Assembly: GCA_947561715.1 (NCBI GenBank)
Contig: OX387200.1
Span: forward strand, 374,501 to 438,500
Length of the DNA: 64,000 nucleotides
Direction of reading: 5' to 3'
From: Ascidia mentula
Taxonomy: Eukaryota > Chordata > Ascidiacea > Phlebobranchia > Ascidiidae
Shown here: positions 34,598 through 46,000 of the stretch, piece by piece
Position numbering within the stretch: position 1 is the stretch's first letter
Layout of the letters: every line of letters begins with the position of its first letter
Notes under the pieces: model-generated
The model's input: the letters and a program-made list of their open reading frames with translations, nothing else
The model's database searches: none
What the model was told of the DNA's origin: nothing
Made by a program: the position numbers and the translations under genes

Positions 34598-34936
34598 TAA
34601 CAGCAGAACAAAACAAATCAACAGTTTTGCAAAAATGAATCCTACATGGAAATAAATTGTTGGTTTTAGAAAACACACGATTTCAGCAAATTGATAAAAG
34701 TAACAAATAATCATATTAATAAAACTTCAAAGTAACAGATCAGTCAAACAATGATTAAACAAAATAAAATTTACAACATTAAAGCACAATTACAGATAGT
34801 GAACACAAAACACAATTAAATCAACAATTCAAAGAATACGCAACACAGAATATTTTTCAAATGCAAAAAATAATTATCCACAAACCATAACTTTATATAA
34901 GATAACAATCCAACCAAGCCAGTAACACGATATAAA

Positions 34937-34942
34937 TTTATT
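34937..34942 (-). terminator. Polyadenylation signal for the CENPV-like gene
   Basis: AATAAA on the minus strand, 63 bp after the stop. The next gene in the same direction starts only 340 bp further on (34597). Confidence 0.6.
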
Positions 34943-35004
34943 TTGCATGCAATGGGTAAAATGAAATATGGTTCTTCATATCTTGGGATCATTTGCTTGT
35001 TGAA

Positions 35005-36176
35005 TTATTTTGATCTTGATTGAATAGAGACAGGTTTAGTCAGTTGATCTTCCATTGAACTTTCCCAATTTCCTCCATCAAACTTTTCAACTTTAACACT
35101 TTCTACCGTGCTTTTGTCCAAACACCGTGGGTTGATTCCTGAAGGTTAAAAACAACATTCTTACATATAATCATAAGGTTGATTATCTCAATACGATAGC
35201 TGTGATTGCTAAGTAAGACCTGTGCAGTGGGGCGATCCGGCCTTGTCATGTGATTGAAACAATTCTTGTACATATATAAGAAAGTATATATGAAAAACAA
35301 CAATAAGAAAAATGAATTGTTAATAAAAATCAGTTGAGGGCTGTTACAGCATAATCTTAACAATTATATCATGCCCTGATGCCTTCTGGATATCAGTGCA
35401 GAAAAATTAACTACACACTCATTTGCCAAGAAAAAATCCTCCTTAGTAATTATGAACTTTCTGGCAACAAAACAACAAAATGTTAATCACCGTATCCATC
35501 AGGATTGGATCTTGGAATGTAAAAACTTTGCACGCCGCAGGTTTTGCAGAACATGTGTTTTGCTTTGTGTGTGTTGAATGTGTAAGTTGTCAAACTATCA
35601 GATCCTCGGATTAGTTTAAATCTTGATGATGGAACAATAAAATGGATGTTGCTCTTCATATGGCAAATGCTGCAGCTATGAGTTGTTAAATGTGTTACAA
35701 GTTGTTCAGAACATCGGTTAAACAACCAGACAAAAAACTGATTTATGTATTTTTTTAGTTAAATGTTTTAATACAAAAAGTGTTGTGCTGATATCCACAT
35801 TGGAAAGTTTGTAATTTGTGTAATGGAATTTTTGTGGCAAACATTTGCATAAACAAAACATTTTTTTCTGTGTAGAAGATTGTCAATAATATTCAGAAAA
35901 ACGAAGCATTTTTCTTCCATCTCGAGGATATATACAGCAATGCACACATTACATCAGTTACATTAGGATAATGACAAGGTAACAAGACCTTTGAATAGTC
36001 TGGTTTAAATTGTTTGACAATTTGTAAGGTTAAATATTAAAACAAAGAAAGTGGAACATAGCCTACTTGCAGTCGTACACGTACAACTTCGCCGGCGCCA
36101 AAACTTCAAATTTTACAGCTGAACAATGACAGCTACCAGTGTGAGTGACGAAAATCTCTTTATTTTCGGTCGCCAT
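35005..36176 (-). CDS. cenpv: CENPV-like GFA-domain zinc protein
   Basis: A member of the glutathione-dependent formaldehyde-activating (GFA) fold family, closest to animal centromere protein V. Exons 36176-36067, 35675-35491 and 35138-35005 join in phase to 142 residues, a single GFA domain. Zinc ligands are all present: C16 and C18 in GSCHC, C36, C38 and C41 in CNCSIC, and C80 and C83 in FCKTCG. Other family blocks are FKLIRGSDSLTTYTFNTHKA, QSFYIPRSNPDGYG and INPRCLD. Human CENPV is about 275 residues because of a basic N-terminal extension that is absent here, so a microtubule or centromere role cannot be assumed; an enzyme-like GFA protein is equally possible. It starts 361 bp from MKS1, divergent. 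Confidence 0.88.
35185..35262. repeat. SINE tail fragment
   Basis: ATACGATAGCTGTGATTGCT, GACCTGTGCAGTG and GGCGATCC match the tail of the SINE at 31202-31570. Intronic in the CENPV-like gene. Confidence 0.65.
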
Positions 36177-36537
36177 AACAAAGCCCTTTAAGTATTATTG
36201 TTTAAATTCTAAACAAATTTACTTCGTACAGAAACAATCACTTGTTCGCGCCATGATGGGGAATCCCCATTAGCACCACGCTATTGGCATTGGTAAAAAA
36301 AACAAAAATTCATTGCAAATTATAAAAAAATAAAACACTTGAATTTTTGTTGAAATTTTAAACTAGTTTGAACATCTACCTATTGCGAGCAAAATTATCT
36401 TTGTTTTATTAATTTATCCGGGTTTTCTGAACCGTTGTGAATAGTTGCTACGGTTAAAAATCAAACATTTTTGTGAATTTGTTTTTCATTTTATCTGACT
36501 TGAAAATAATGTTGAGATATTAGTAAACTTGTTCCTG
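36177..36537. promoter_or_regulatory. Bidirectional promoter, CENPV-like / MKS1
   Basis: 361 bp separate the two divergent start codons. GTTGCTACGGTTAA at 36444-36457, about 80 bp before the MKS1 ATG, resembles an RFX X-box with a good first half and a poor second half. RFX sites often drive cilium genes. No TATA box was seen. Confidence 0.5.
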
Positions 36538-39500
36538 ATGGACAAATTGTACGAAAAAGACTTCGGTGGAGCGGACTACAGATCTAGGGATCCAATTAAA
36601 AACTTTCGGATAAGGTAAGCAATGAAAAAAACGCTTAATCATTTGACCATTGTGGATTTTGTATCTCAACTATGTGCAGAGTGCAGACTGGACGTTCAAT
36701 GTTTCAATAAAATCGATTTATTTTCAGAGTGAAATTGCAACGGTTAAGTGCATCAACAATTGGCTTTGTTTCGTCACAAACTGGTGGAACCGATGGGGAG
36801 ACTGTTCCACCTGTCATGTCTTCAACTAATCAGTTTGGCCAAATCATTCTGGATAATGAAGAATTGGTAGTACAATGGCAGCAAAAATACTTTTCTTTGG
36901 TTAGTAATTTCATCAGATATTGCAAAAAAGTTATCATGAATGTCGTAATTCCAAACAATAAATATTTCATCATGGTTTCATTCAATATTTGTATTTCAGA
37001 GGGAAATGGAGTTTTATGGATTTGAACCTAACTGTACGTCAGTGCTCGATTACAAATACCATGCTGATGTGGAAAATATTAAGGTAAAATTTAAAAACAA
37101 AAACAGAACAGAAAACTTACACATGTTTTAAATATTTGAGAGGTTTCTGCAACAACTCATGTCATAATCACATAAAACCATGGATCCAGACCAATTCATT
37201 GCTTTCACAAACTTGCAACAAGATAATGTTTACTTCTTGCTGTAATGATCTTTTCATATTCTTCGCAGAAGTCAGGTGGCCGTCGGAACAACCGACTCTT
37301 TACCTATCTTGACACCGACCGATTTTACGCTTTGGAGGATGCTTTTGTTTCCATGACAAGTTCACCGGAAGAAATTGGTCCAACAGTTTTGGCCAATCAG
37401 GTTACAGAAGTTCGAAGACGAAAAGCCACAGAAACGGCAAATGTGCCAACATGGAAACTTCAAAAGTACATGAAGTCTTGTTTAAAAAACTTCCCTAAGG
37501 GGTTTTACAACCACTCACACAATAAGTTTGATATTTCTGCGCCAACATCTATCTATCTAGAATTGTTTGGCATTATGCATAAGTACCAAGGAGCTTGTGT
37601 AAATATGGAGACGTGGGATCCAATCCCACTTCCTTCATCATGTGTTATTCTGACAGATGCAAGTATTGCAATCTCTAGTTTAATACCCCTTGGTGGACGA
37701 AGGCTAACCCCTTTTAATTTATTGTAATTCTTCACTGATGTATCAGAACCCCAGCTGTGTCTGGAATGAAACTGATTGAAGAAAAACCAACAAAAGAATT
37801 CCAGGAAAATCATCACGTTACAACAACACCAGTTCATACCTTGGTTGTGATGGCTGACTTAAATCCAGAAGGCCAGTAAGTACCAACAATAAACTATTAG
37901 TGAAAATTATGTGAATAATTGTATAATTATTGCATGTATTTTGCAAACCTCTTTAACAATGGGTTGAACAGTGTAGACCCCAGTTGCTGCAATTATTCCA
38001 ATTTTGCTTTTTGTGTTTTAATATTATGTGAATGCTTACATAGCCACAAATATTATTGGTGGGTATATGGTAAAGTTTCTTATGTTTGTAATGATTTTGC
38101 CTTCTACAGACTTGCACATATAGTACGCCAACCATATTTTTATTCAGGTTAGGAAATGTTGAGTTTGAGAGGAGAATATGCTCAGTGCAATACAATGATA
38201 ACGGTGTGATAAGAGTAACACCTGATTTCACCCGGTCGAAACCTCCATACAGGTAAATCCCCCCAAAACAACAAAATTATAGTAATTAGAGAAAGTTCAT
38301 GAAACATTCTTGATTGTATATTTGTAGGATTGAGGAGGGATGTCTGGGTAGAGATGTTTGGGAATTTCAAATCGAGCACATTTCAAACGTTGTCAGCAAG
38401 ATCGAGTCTAGGAGGGAGGCAAAAATTATTTCAGAGGTGAAACTGCAATGACCATCTTGGATACAAAAAGTCGAGTTTACCTTTTCACAAATATTTGTGA
38501 AGTTTTTGTTAAATAAATACCAGCATCTAGATGTGTGTTTTTTTTCAGCTTTACCGGAAACATCAAAACTACTTAAAGAACTTGGTTGGTGACGAATTTG
38601 AAGAAGTCCCCGACAAAATATTCAGATTAAGTGTTTATGGGGAAGTATTATCTGCTGAGTCATTTGAGTACAATGACTTGCATATTGAGTACTTGGTCGA
38701 TATACCAGATGGGTGGACAAGAGACCCAAGTAGGTTTACCTGGACAAGTAAATGTTCAAACCACTTTTCAGTGTTTCTATTTAATTATAGCATCGCTTTT
38801 GTCTGGATGTACACAAACTTGTACGACAAGCCTCATGAACAACATTGAAAAAGCTTACTTTGGGCAACCATTCAACTTTCAAACTTTCTTTTCATTGGAA
38901 AACGAAAGTGAAGGTAGGTTAAAATTGAAAATTTTTTTATAGTGTTGAACAATTTATCTAATATCATTACACAGAAAATCCCATGAGCTGGCCTAATGTA
39001 TTTGTCCACGTGATATCTTCTGATTCCTGGGGTCGGCGCCGCACAGAGGGCTACGGTTACGTCACAATACCCACAATGCCAGGTGTCCATGACATCACTA
39101 TCCACTGTTGGCGACCTCTGGGAAATTTTGGTTTCGATCAAATTTCTTCTGAAAGGCGAAGATTTTTCATCGGGGGAACTCCCGAACTTGAGGACGTCAC
39201 TTTCGCCGCTGTTCCCGCAACTTTCGAGGTAAGACTGGAGGTTGGTGGTTCAAACCCCGACAGTGGTTGCAATGTTTCTTGTTTTCTGCTGATTTTTTTG
39301 TGAAAAAAGGGAATTGATTTACATGAAAAGTAACAGTATTAAGTTTGTATAAGTGATGAGCCTAGAGGCAAACCATGAATAAGCATATAAGAATTTTATT
39401 GATTTCCGCTCTAAAATGCTGTCCATGTCCACCTTGCCATAGCTGCGCATTGAGCGACATTCGAGATTTTGCATGAATTCTGCGTTGTGACGTAATAAAC

Positions 39501-40303
39501 AATCGAACCTTTGTTCAACCTTCCTTCCTTCCTTACAAATCATTTTATGATCCCGCTTTAAATCATATTTACATTTGTGGGTTTAATATTGCGACCCAAC
39601 GCAGGGTAGAAGGTTGGCAAAGTACGGAGTTCGAACCGAAAGCACGGGGAGTGTGAAAGTGAGACTGAACTGCATCCAACAATGCCGAGCATTCCAAGAT
39701 TCTACTTCAGCCATGATATCCAGGAAGAAATTACAGAACGCGATGCAGATTGCACGCGGGAAAGCCAGCAGGGATGCTGTACATGGAGTCATGGGTAAGT
39801 TTGTGCAAGAAACAGGAAAATTATCTTGAAATGGGCCATAATTATCAGTGAGCTGCACACAGGGGTCATACTGATGGTTTTCAGCAGTTCTTTGGTCACA
39901 GTTTGCTACACAGTGGTTCGTTGAGCAAAGCACCGCCAGGTGAAAAAATCTGCCCGGTAAAAATCAGTCAGCTTTCTACAAGTTCCTGACATTTGCTCAC
40001 TGGGAGAAAATATTCGAGTCAAAATTGAAAGACAACTAGCAATTGTGAAATATTTTGTCCCAGATATCCACTCATGCATTCCACTGACAATTTTTGGGTT
40101 GTTTTACTGTGTTGGAAATGATAATTTGTTTCATTTGAACAGGGGCGTTCCAGCGAGCCAGGAAACGAATGCAGCTCGCTCGTGAAAGCATCCCAACCCA
40201 AATAAGAGACGCCGCCCAAAAAACTGCTGCAGATAAACTTACTGGGGTAAGCACCCAAGAAAAGATTAAAAACATTTTGCGGAAGGTTGAGAAGCAAGAT
40301 TGA
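36538..40303 (+). CDS. mks1: Meckel syndrome type 1 protein (MKS1), B9-domain ciliary protein
   Basis: A component of the B9/tectonic complex at the ciliary transition zone. Twelve exons join in phase to 593 residues (human 559): 36538-36614, 36728-36899, 37000-37083, 37269-37465, 37747-37875, 38148-38252, 38328-38436, 38549-38729, 38791-38913, 38975-39228, 39605-39794, 40143-40303. Diagnostic blocks are YRSRDPIKNFRIRVKLQR, KSGGRRNNRLFTYLDTDRFY and HTLVVMADLNPEGQ. The B9 region, about residues 320-510, shows SGCTQTCTTS, RTEGYGYVTIPTMPGVHDIT, ERRRFFIGGTPELEDV and VRTESTGSVKVRLNCIQQCR. The tail AFQRARKRMQLARESIPTQI is followed by a Lys-rich end. The start is the first ATG of the conserved N-terminus. 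The frame stays open past exon 4 but splices at AA|GTACAT to TPAVSGMKL. Polyadenylation signal AATAAA is at 40500-40505. Confidence 0.95.
39846..39912. repeat. Fragment related to the hammerhead-bearing element
   Basis: It begins GTGAGCTGCACACAGGGG, like the ends at 30671 and 28548. The rest is diverged. It lies in the last MKS1 intron. Confidence 0.4.
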
Positions 40304-40499
40304 CCATCATGAAGGAATCTACTGTCAGAGGAAGAGATCGTATGAAGGAAAACTTTTACCAATTTCCTATCACAAGGGTCAGAGTTTGGGGTGTTACGTG
40401 GATAACAGACCAAAGACAAAGTTATGTATTTGCTTCAACGCTTTGTCCTTTACCTAAATGTTGATGCAGGTGCCACGTATTACTGCTGTTTGTCCCTGT

Positions 40500-40505
40500 A
40501 ATAAA
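40500..40505 (+). terminator. Polyadenylation signal for MKS1
   Basis: AATAAA 197 bp after the MKS1 stop and about 100 bp from the stop of the convergent NCoR gene. An ATTAAA on the minus strand overlaps the NCoR stop codon (40607-40612). Confidence 0.65.
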
Positions 40506-40607
40506 TTCTCTATTTTCTTCCACACACAACTTCACCGGTATATACACGTTTATATTTCTATGTACAATAGCAAGGCAAGCACAATAACAGCATAAACAGA
40601 CGATAAT

Positions 40608-43064
40608 TTAATCACTGTCGCTCAATTCTTCAAACTGGTTGGCGGCCATCGGTGGAGGGCGCTCTACTGGCACATGTTGAGTTTGGGGGTTAGGGGGTTG
40701 ACCGTGGGGATGGTACGGGCTCATGTGGGGGGCGTGGACCCCGGATGGACCTGTTAAATTATATTTTGTCAGTATTTATCAACTACCGAAGGTTCATCAG
40801 AATTCTCGTTCGTTTCGTAAAGTTTTCCCGCTTATATTTCAAGATATGATATTAAAAAATTACGTGAGATTTTACTAAAAGGTTTTCACAGCTTTTTTTG
40901 CCAAAAAACAGAGATGCATTTCATGTGGATTTGAAATTCAGATAAATTTACTCCATCATAACTCGTATACAGGGGAACCACCCTACTTAAAACTTACCTG
41001 ATACAACTGAAGATCTCGGAGCCAAATTGCTTGGAGGCGGAATCTGAAATTACAACAGATTTATTACAAGAGAACCAACTACACACAAGGTTGTGAGAGA
41101 ACTTACAGGTTGGTTGGAAGTTGTGTTCTGTCCCGCTTTAAATGCGAGTGCACTAATGAATATCGGAGCTGGATTCACACTGGTTGGTGCAGACGTGTCT
41201 ACGTAGCAAAACATCAGACAATTAACAAAAGTATTTTTAGGCAAACAAACTTTGCGAAACTGGTGCTAAATATTATTTCTCACAAATTCGGGGAGATTCC
41301 AAAAGAAAATAATAGTAACAAACTTAACAATGAAAACGTTCGAATAACTCACTACTGTATTGTGACGTTTCCCTTTTTAATTCCGCTCCTTTAGACAAAA
41401 TTGGGGAGGATACGGATGAACGAACAACAGGAGATGATCTGTTCGATGAATCGATTCTACAAAGACAATCACAAATAAGAACTTCTTTGTCCAACAGTTC
41501 GTGTATTATTGTTATTTAGATGACGTCATTGTCCACCAGCGACGTCAGTTGTTGAACAGAAACTAATTTAAACTGAAACGAACCTCGAAGATCTTTCCAT
41601 AATATCTGCTGGTGCGGGACTTCCCCCACGCGATGAACCCTGTCAATCAAAACGAAGAAAAACCAAAGTGATTTACAAAGTTAGTGGCGGTTTGATTCGT
41701 TTTACCTCGTGATTAAGCAGTGCAGTCCGTATCAACGTTTCAAGGGGTGTGCTAGGGTTCTGACAGGCTTGAGGGGCGAGGGGGTGCTGGATTATCGAAC
41801 TTCTGTCCTGGAGGGGGATGCCGCTCATCATGGCTTGAGCTTTCTGTTACATGAAAGTATGTGAAGATAACGACATGCATGGGAACGGTGAGTGGAAGAA
41901 TTAACGCAACTTGTTGGCAAGATGTAAGAAAAGCACTTTATTTGTTGGAATTAAGACATCGCATGATATTAACAGTACGGGTAAAGTGGGCAACGCTATA
42001 AAAAAACAGAACAACAATTTCAAAACCACCCACATTACTAACAGATGTATATACAGATTGAAATTAACTGCATTATTTTATTTGGAGGTTTTAGCAGATG
42101 CCGTTATCAATAAAACAATAGAAGAGTTAAGCAGTAACAACCCAAAGGTGGCTGAACACCAACAAAGTTAACACTGTGTCTTTATGTTTGTTGCGATCAG
42201 ACAATATGGAATCCAAAACAATTCACTGACCAATGCGTCTTGCTGACGTTGTTCCAGAACTTTCTTCTCGTTCGATTCTCTATTTAACATAATATTGTGT
42301 GGAGCCAATAATATGATTTCTGGGTTTGTTTTCATAGAATTTGCGCGCAACACAAAACCAGTGGTGCGTGTAACTTTTTACAACTAACGTGAAAATTTGC
42401 AATGTCATATTTATAATCCCTGGTTATGAAAATGAGTTTTAAGGTAAATCACAACCATCACACATAGGCGCCTAGTCCGGGGGGGCAGGGGGGGCCGCGC
42501 CCCCCCAGGTTTTAAAAAAAGATAACGAGTGGCTATTACGCGCGTCTGTCCGCACCATGTAACTCGTCGCATTCGTAACATTCGAAGATAATAAGACCTA
42601 AAAACAATGTGTTTCTTACACGACGCACACAAAACATGTTGACCTAGTTTCGCTTGCGTAGCTGACATCGGTTGTTGCAACGTCAGTCTCGCAGTATGAT
42701 AAGCCAACAGGTACAGGTACTTAATGGTTGTGTCGTATACCGATCTTGTGTGTTTATCGTTGACGCCGCCCTTTTTGCTAATACGCCTCATGCATTGAAA
42801 TTCAAACACAGTTTTTCGATATTTGATGACGTCATAATATAGTCGCCCCCCCTGGAAAAATGAAAACTAGGCGCCTATGCCATCACATCATGGTGAAGTT
42901 TACCTGTGGAACATGTCGGTGATAATCCCATGAGAATGTTCCTCAAACCTTTCGAGGCCGAAAGATGATGGCGCCACTACGTGTTGACGGCTTATTGGGG
43001 GTTGCTGGGGGGGTTCCTGCTGGGTACGGGACATGGGTGGTTTCGGTGGGTGACGTTGTTCCGG
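40608..43064 (-). other. ncor: NCoR exons 43-50: second CoRNR box and acidic C-terminus
   Basis: Exons: 43064-42904, 42279-42231, 41843-41706, 41639-41584, 41456-41353, 41198-41107, 41043-40998, 40750-40608. Exon 43 encodes SFGLERFEEHSHGIITDMFH. Exon 45 holds TPLETLIRTALLNHE, equivalent to the vertebrate LEDIIRKAL box that contacts receptors. The last exon ends NQFEELSDSD, as in vertebrate NCoR. A 417-bp hAT-like MITE sits between exons 43 and 44. Confidence 0.9.
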
Positions 43065-46000
43065 CTATAATACAGAATAGTTTATGACGATAAAATAACG
43101 CCCACATGTAGTCAAATATCTAAACCAGTGGAACCGTTTATGCTTCGTGACTGAGTAAGTTTCAAGAGCAGTTACCCCCCGCTCATCCATTAAAAACATA
43201 GATGGCACACAAGAATCAACTCTAATAAATTTGAAAAACCCTATTAGTGCGAAATCCGCTTGTGGTCCCCGGAAAACGCCTTGTGGCCCGCCATGGGGCC
43301 ATCGGCCACATATGAGAAACCTTGATCTGAAAAATTCCATTCAGTCCATACTTAAACGAGAGTTTGCAGTAGACCCACCAACCTCTTGTCTTTGCGAAGT
43401 AGAAGGAGGTTTTTGGGAGTGAGTGGGGGGAGGTTTTTGCGAGTGAGTTGAAGGACTCGAACTCATCGGTTTGTTGATCTTAAAACGTTGATTTGTTGAA
43501 GCTCGGGTGGTAATGTAGTGTTAATATTCACACACAATCATGTATTGTTAGAATGAAGTGAACTAATTTACATGCGGAACTGGATGGGATCCTTCATATT
43601 CTTGGTTGATGTTATGGTCGATAATAGCATGGATAAGATGGGCAGGGGTCATGGTGGCTCTCCCCTTGATGCGGAGATCGGATGCTGTTTTCACGTGCCT
43701 TGCTCCATACTGTACAACGTAATACTTATAAGTGGGTTTGTATTAACTTCTAAAATCAATCCGAAGTTGTCACAAGGCTATAAGTTGATATATTTCGTCT
43801 GTGTTTGTAGATCACCAGCATCGCCTTTGATTTTGTAGCAAGTAATTTTAAACCTTAAATATCCTCGCGTAACCACAACACTGTTTCACATTTTAACTTG
43901 GATCCGTAAATTAACTCAACAAAATTATGCAGAAAACAAACATTTTTAATCTTTACTGCTTTGTCAAATTAATTTTGTTGCATGACAAGGAAATTCCCTA
44001 ACCTCAAACCCTTGAAAGGGAATTCCCCGATCATCAACTTGATCACTTCGGTCGTTCGGTTCCTTCCGTTCTTGTTGCAAACTTTCGTGGGAAGATCTGC
44101 GGATAAAATGTGGAAGGTGACGGTAATGTTGACGACGGTTGACCTCGGGCATGCGTTGGGTCATGACTGGGGCCTATATCACATTGGGCTAAATAGTGGG
44201 TCGAGGCCCAAGTTAAGCCCACCAGATTGTTTATACACTTTAGTGAAGTATTTTTTTTTTTCTAAAATTACACAAGATTTTGTGTTCTCAGTTGTGTTTT
44301 ACTTACAACTATTGCTTGCATTTGCAAACCTCCTTACATCAAACTTACTAACCTGTGTTGTTGGGGGTGGGAAGTCAAGCTGGGGGTTCTTTCTCCTTGT
44401 GGGTGGGAGGGTTGTCCGGAGTGGAGCTCACTTGTGTTTGTAATATCTCTCTCCATTCCACGATGCTCCGGTTCACGCTTGACCCCTCGACCTTGGGCTA
44501 AATGGGGGCTACTGCTACTTCTCTGGGTGACAAGGGGACTTCCCGAGATTGCCCTGTCAGCACTTGGGGTTTGTCTCGGTGGGGGTGGAGTCCCATACGA
44601 CGATGGGGGGGTTCGACGCGCTTCATGAGCCGCAAACTGTGTTGCGAGAGCAGACTGTGTGGCCAATGTGTGGTAATCCGAGCTTGGGATTCTGTGGGGG
44701 CTTGATGACTTACGACGCTCAACCCCTGGGTGGAACATTTCCGACATATGGGGGTAGAGCTGGGGTCCAGGTGAGGGGTAAGGGGGTTTTGTAATATGAT
44801 GTGGGGTGGATGAACGGTGGGGTGAAGAGGGACTTTTTGATGGGGTACGGATGGGGTTGCTTGTTGTTCTGGAGTGTTGGGGGTTGCTGGATATTGAACT
44901 TGGGTTTTGGGAGGTAAAAGTTGGTCGACTGGAGATTGGGGAATCTGTTGGAGTTAAGTTTAATCTTAAATCATAAGTGATTTAAAAAATTAATAAAAAA
45001 AAGTTAGTTGTGAGCTCTCATAAAAAAACTTTATACAAGCTGCAGATCGATGGCAACTGTTTTGATAATTCATATTATTAACTGCATATTGCCTATGTAT
45101 AAAAATCTTTGGTTTGTTAATTTTTGAACAGATTGAAATATTGCTTGAAAATAACATTTGCAGGAGGAAATATTTTCGAGGTAAACAAAATTAAAAAAAA
45201 ATTGTTTAGTAAATTTAAGTCATGATCTCGCCGTACTTGGGTGGTGTGAAGCAACCAATGGGTGTAAAGGGTTGGATGACATTGAAACAACTACCGGGGG
45301 GTGACCGCTTGTAACTGGGGTAATGGTCGAGAAGGGGGATCCCCTGGGTGCGACTAAACAAGTAAGTTTATTTAATAAGTTGATTGTTTTTGTGCTTTGT
45401 TACAGTTTTTGGCATTTTTGTAATTCATTGTTAGAATTTATTTAAAATACAGAAAATCTTGTGAAGAAAAAGGTCACCATCCAGTTTGGCTGCTATTGAC
45501 TCCTTAAAATATTTTTTAATCATTCTACATTTTAACTCTAGCCTTAATTATGAGAAATGCATATTTTCTCCATTTTCATCCAGGAATAAAAAACATTATT
45601 GTTAAATAACTTTTCATTGGAAGTAATTTTACCGGAAGCTGGTGATGGGAGATGTTGCTTCATCTGCATCGCTGTAGCGAAGTCGTGTGTCAAAACATTG
45701 TGGCGTGAACTCTCCATGTTTTCGTTCGGGTTGGACTGCACGAAGGGACCCAAACTTCCTGGGGGGAGGCCGTGGACCATCCCAGCAGCAGCTTCATAAC
45801 GGCAAAATCAGTTTACATTCAAAGCAATAAACATTTTCACAAGTTACTGTTTCATTCGTTCGGTTGACAGCATTCAAAGAGAATTATTATCCCATTCTTG
45901 GAAAATGTTTGTATTTTACAAACGAACAAATAATTCTTACAAGCACATTGATTCATGTATATAGTGAAACAACAAGCCTCTGATTACATCAGCAGATTTT

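Noticed and set aside
37466..37727. Open extension of MKS1 exon 4 for about 87 codons
   Set aside because: MKS1 homology resumes in phase at 37747 after a usable donor at 37466, so this is intron 4. It ends in a stop and its length is not a multiple of three.
42411..42809. 132-codon minus-strand frame
   Set aside because: It lies almost wholly inside the hAT-like MITE and shows no transposase motif.
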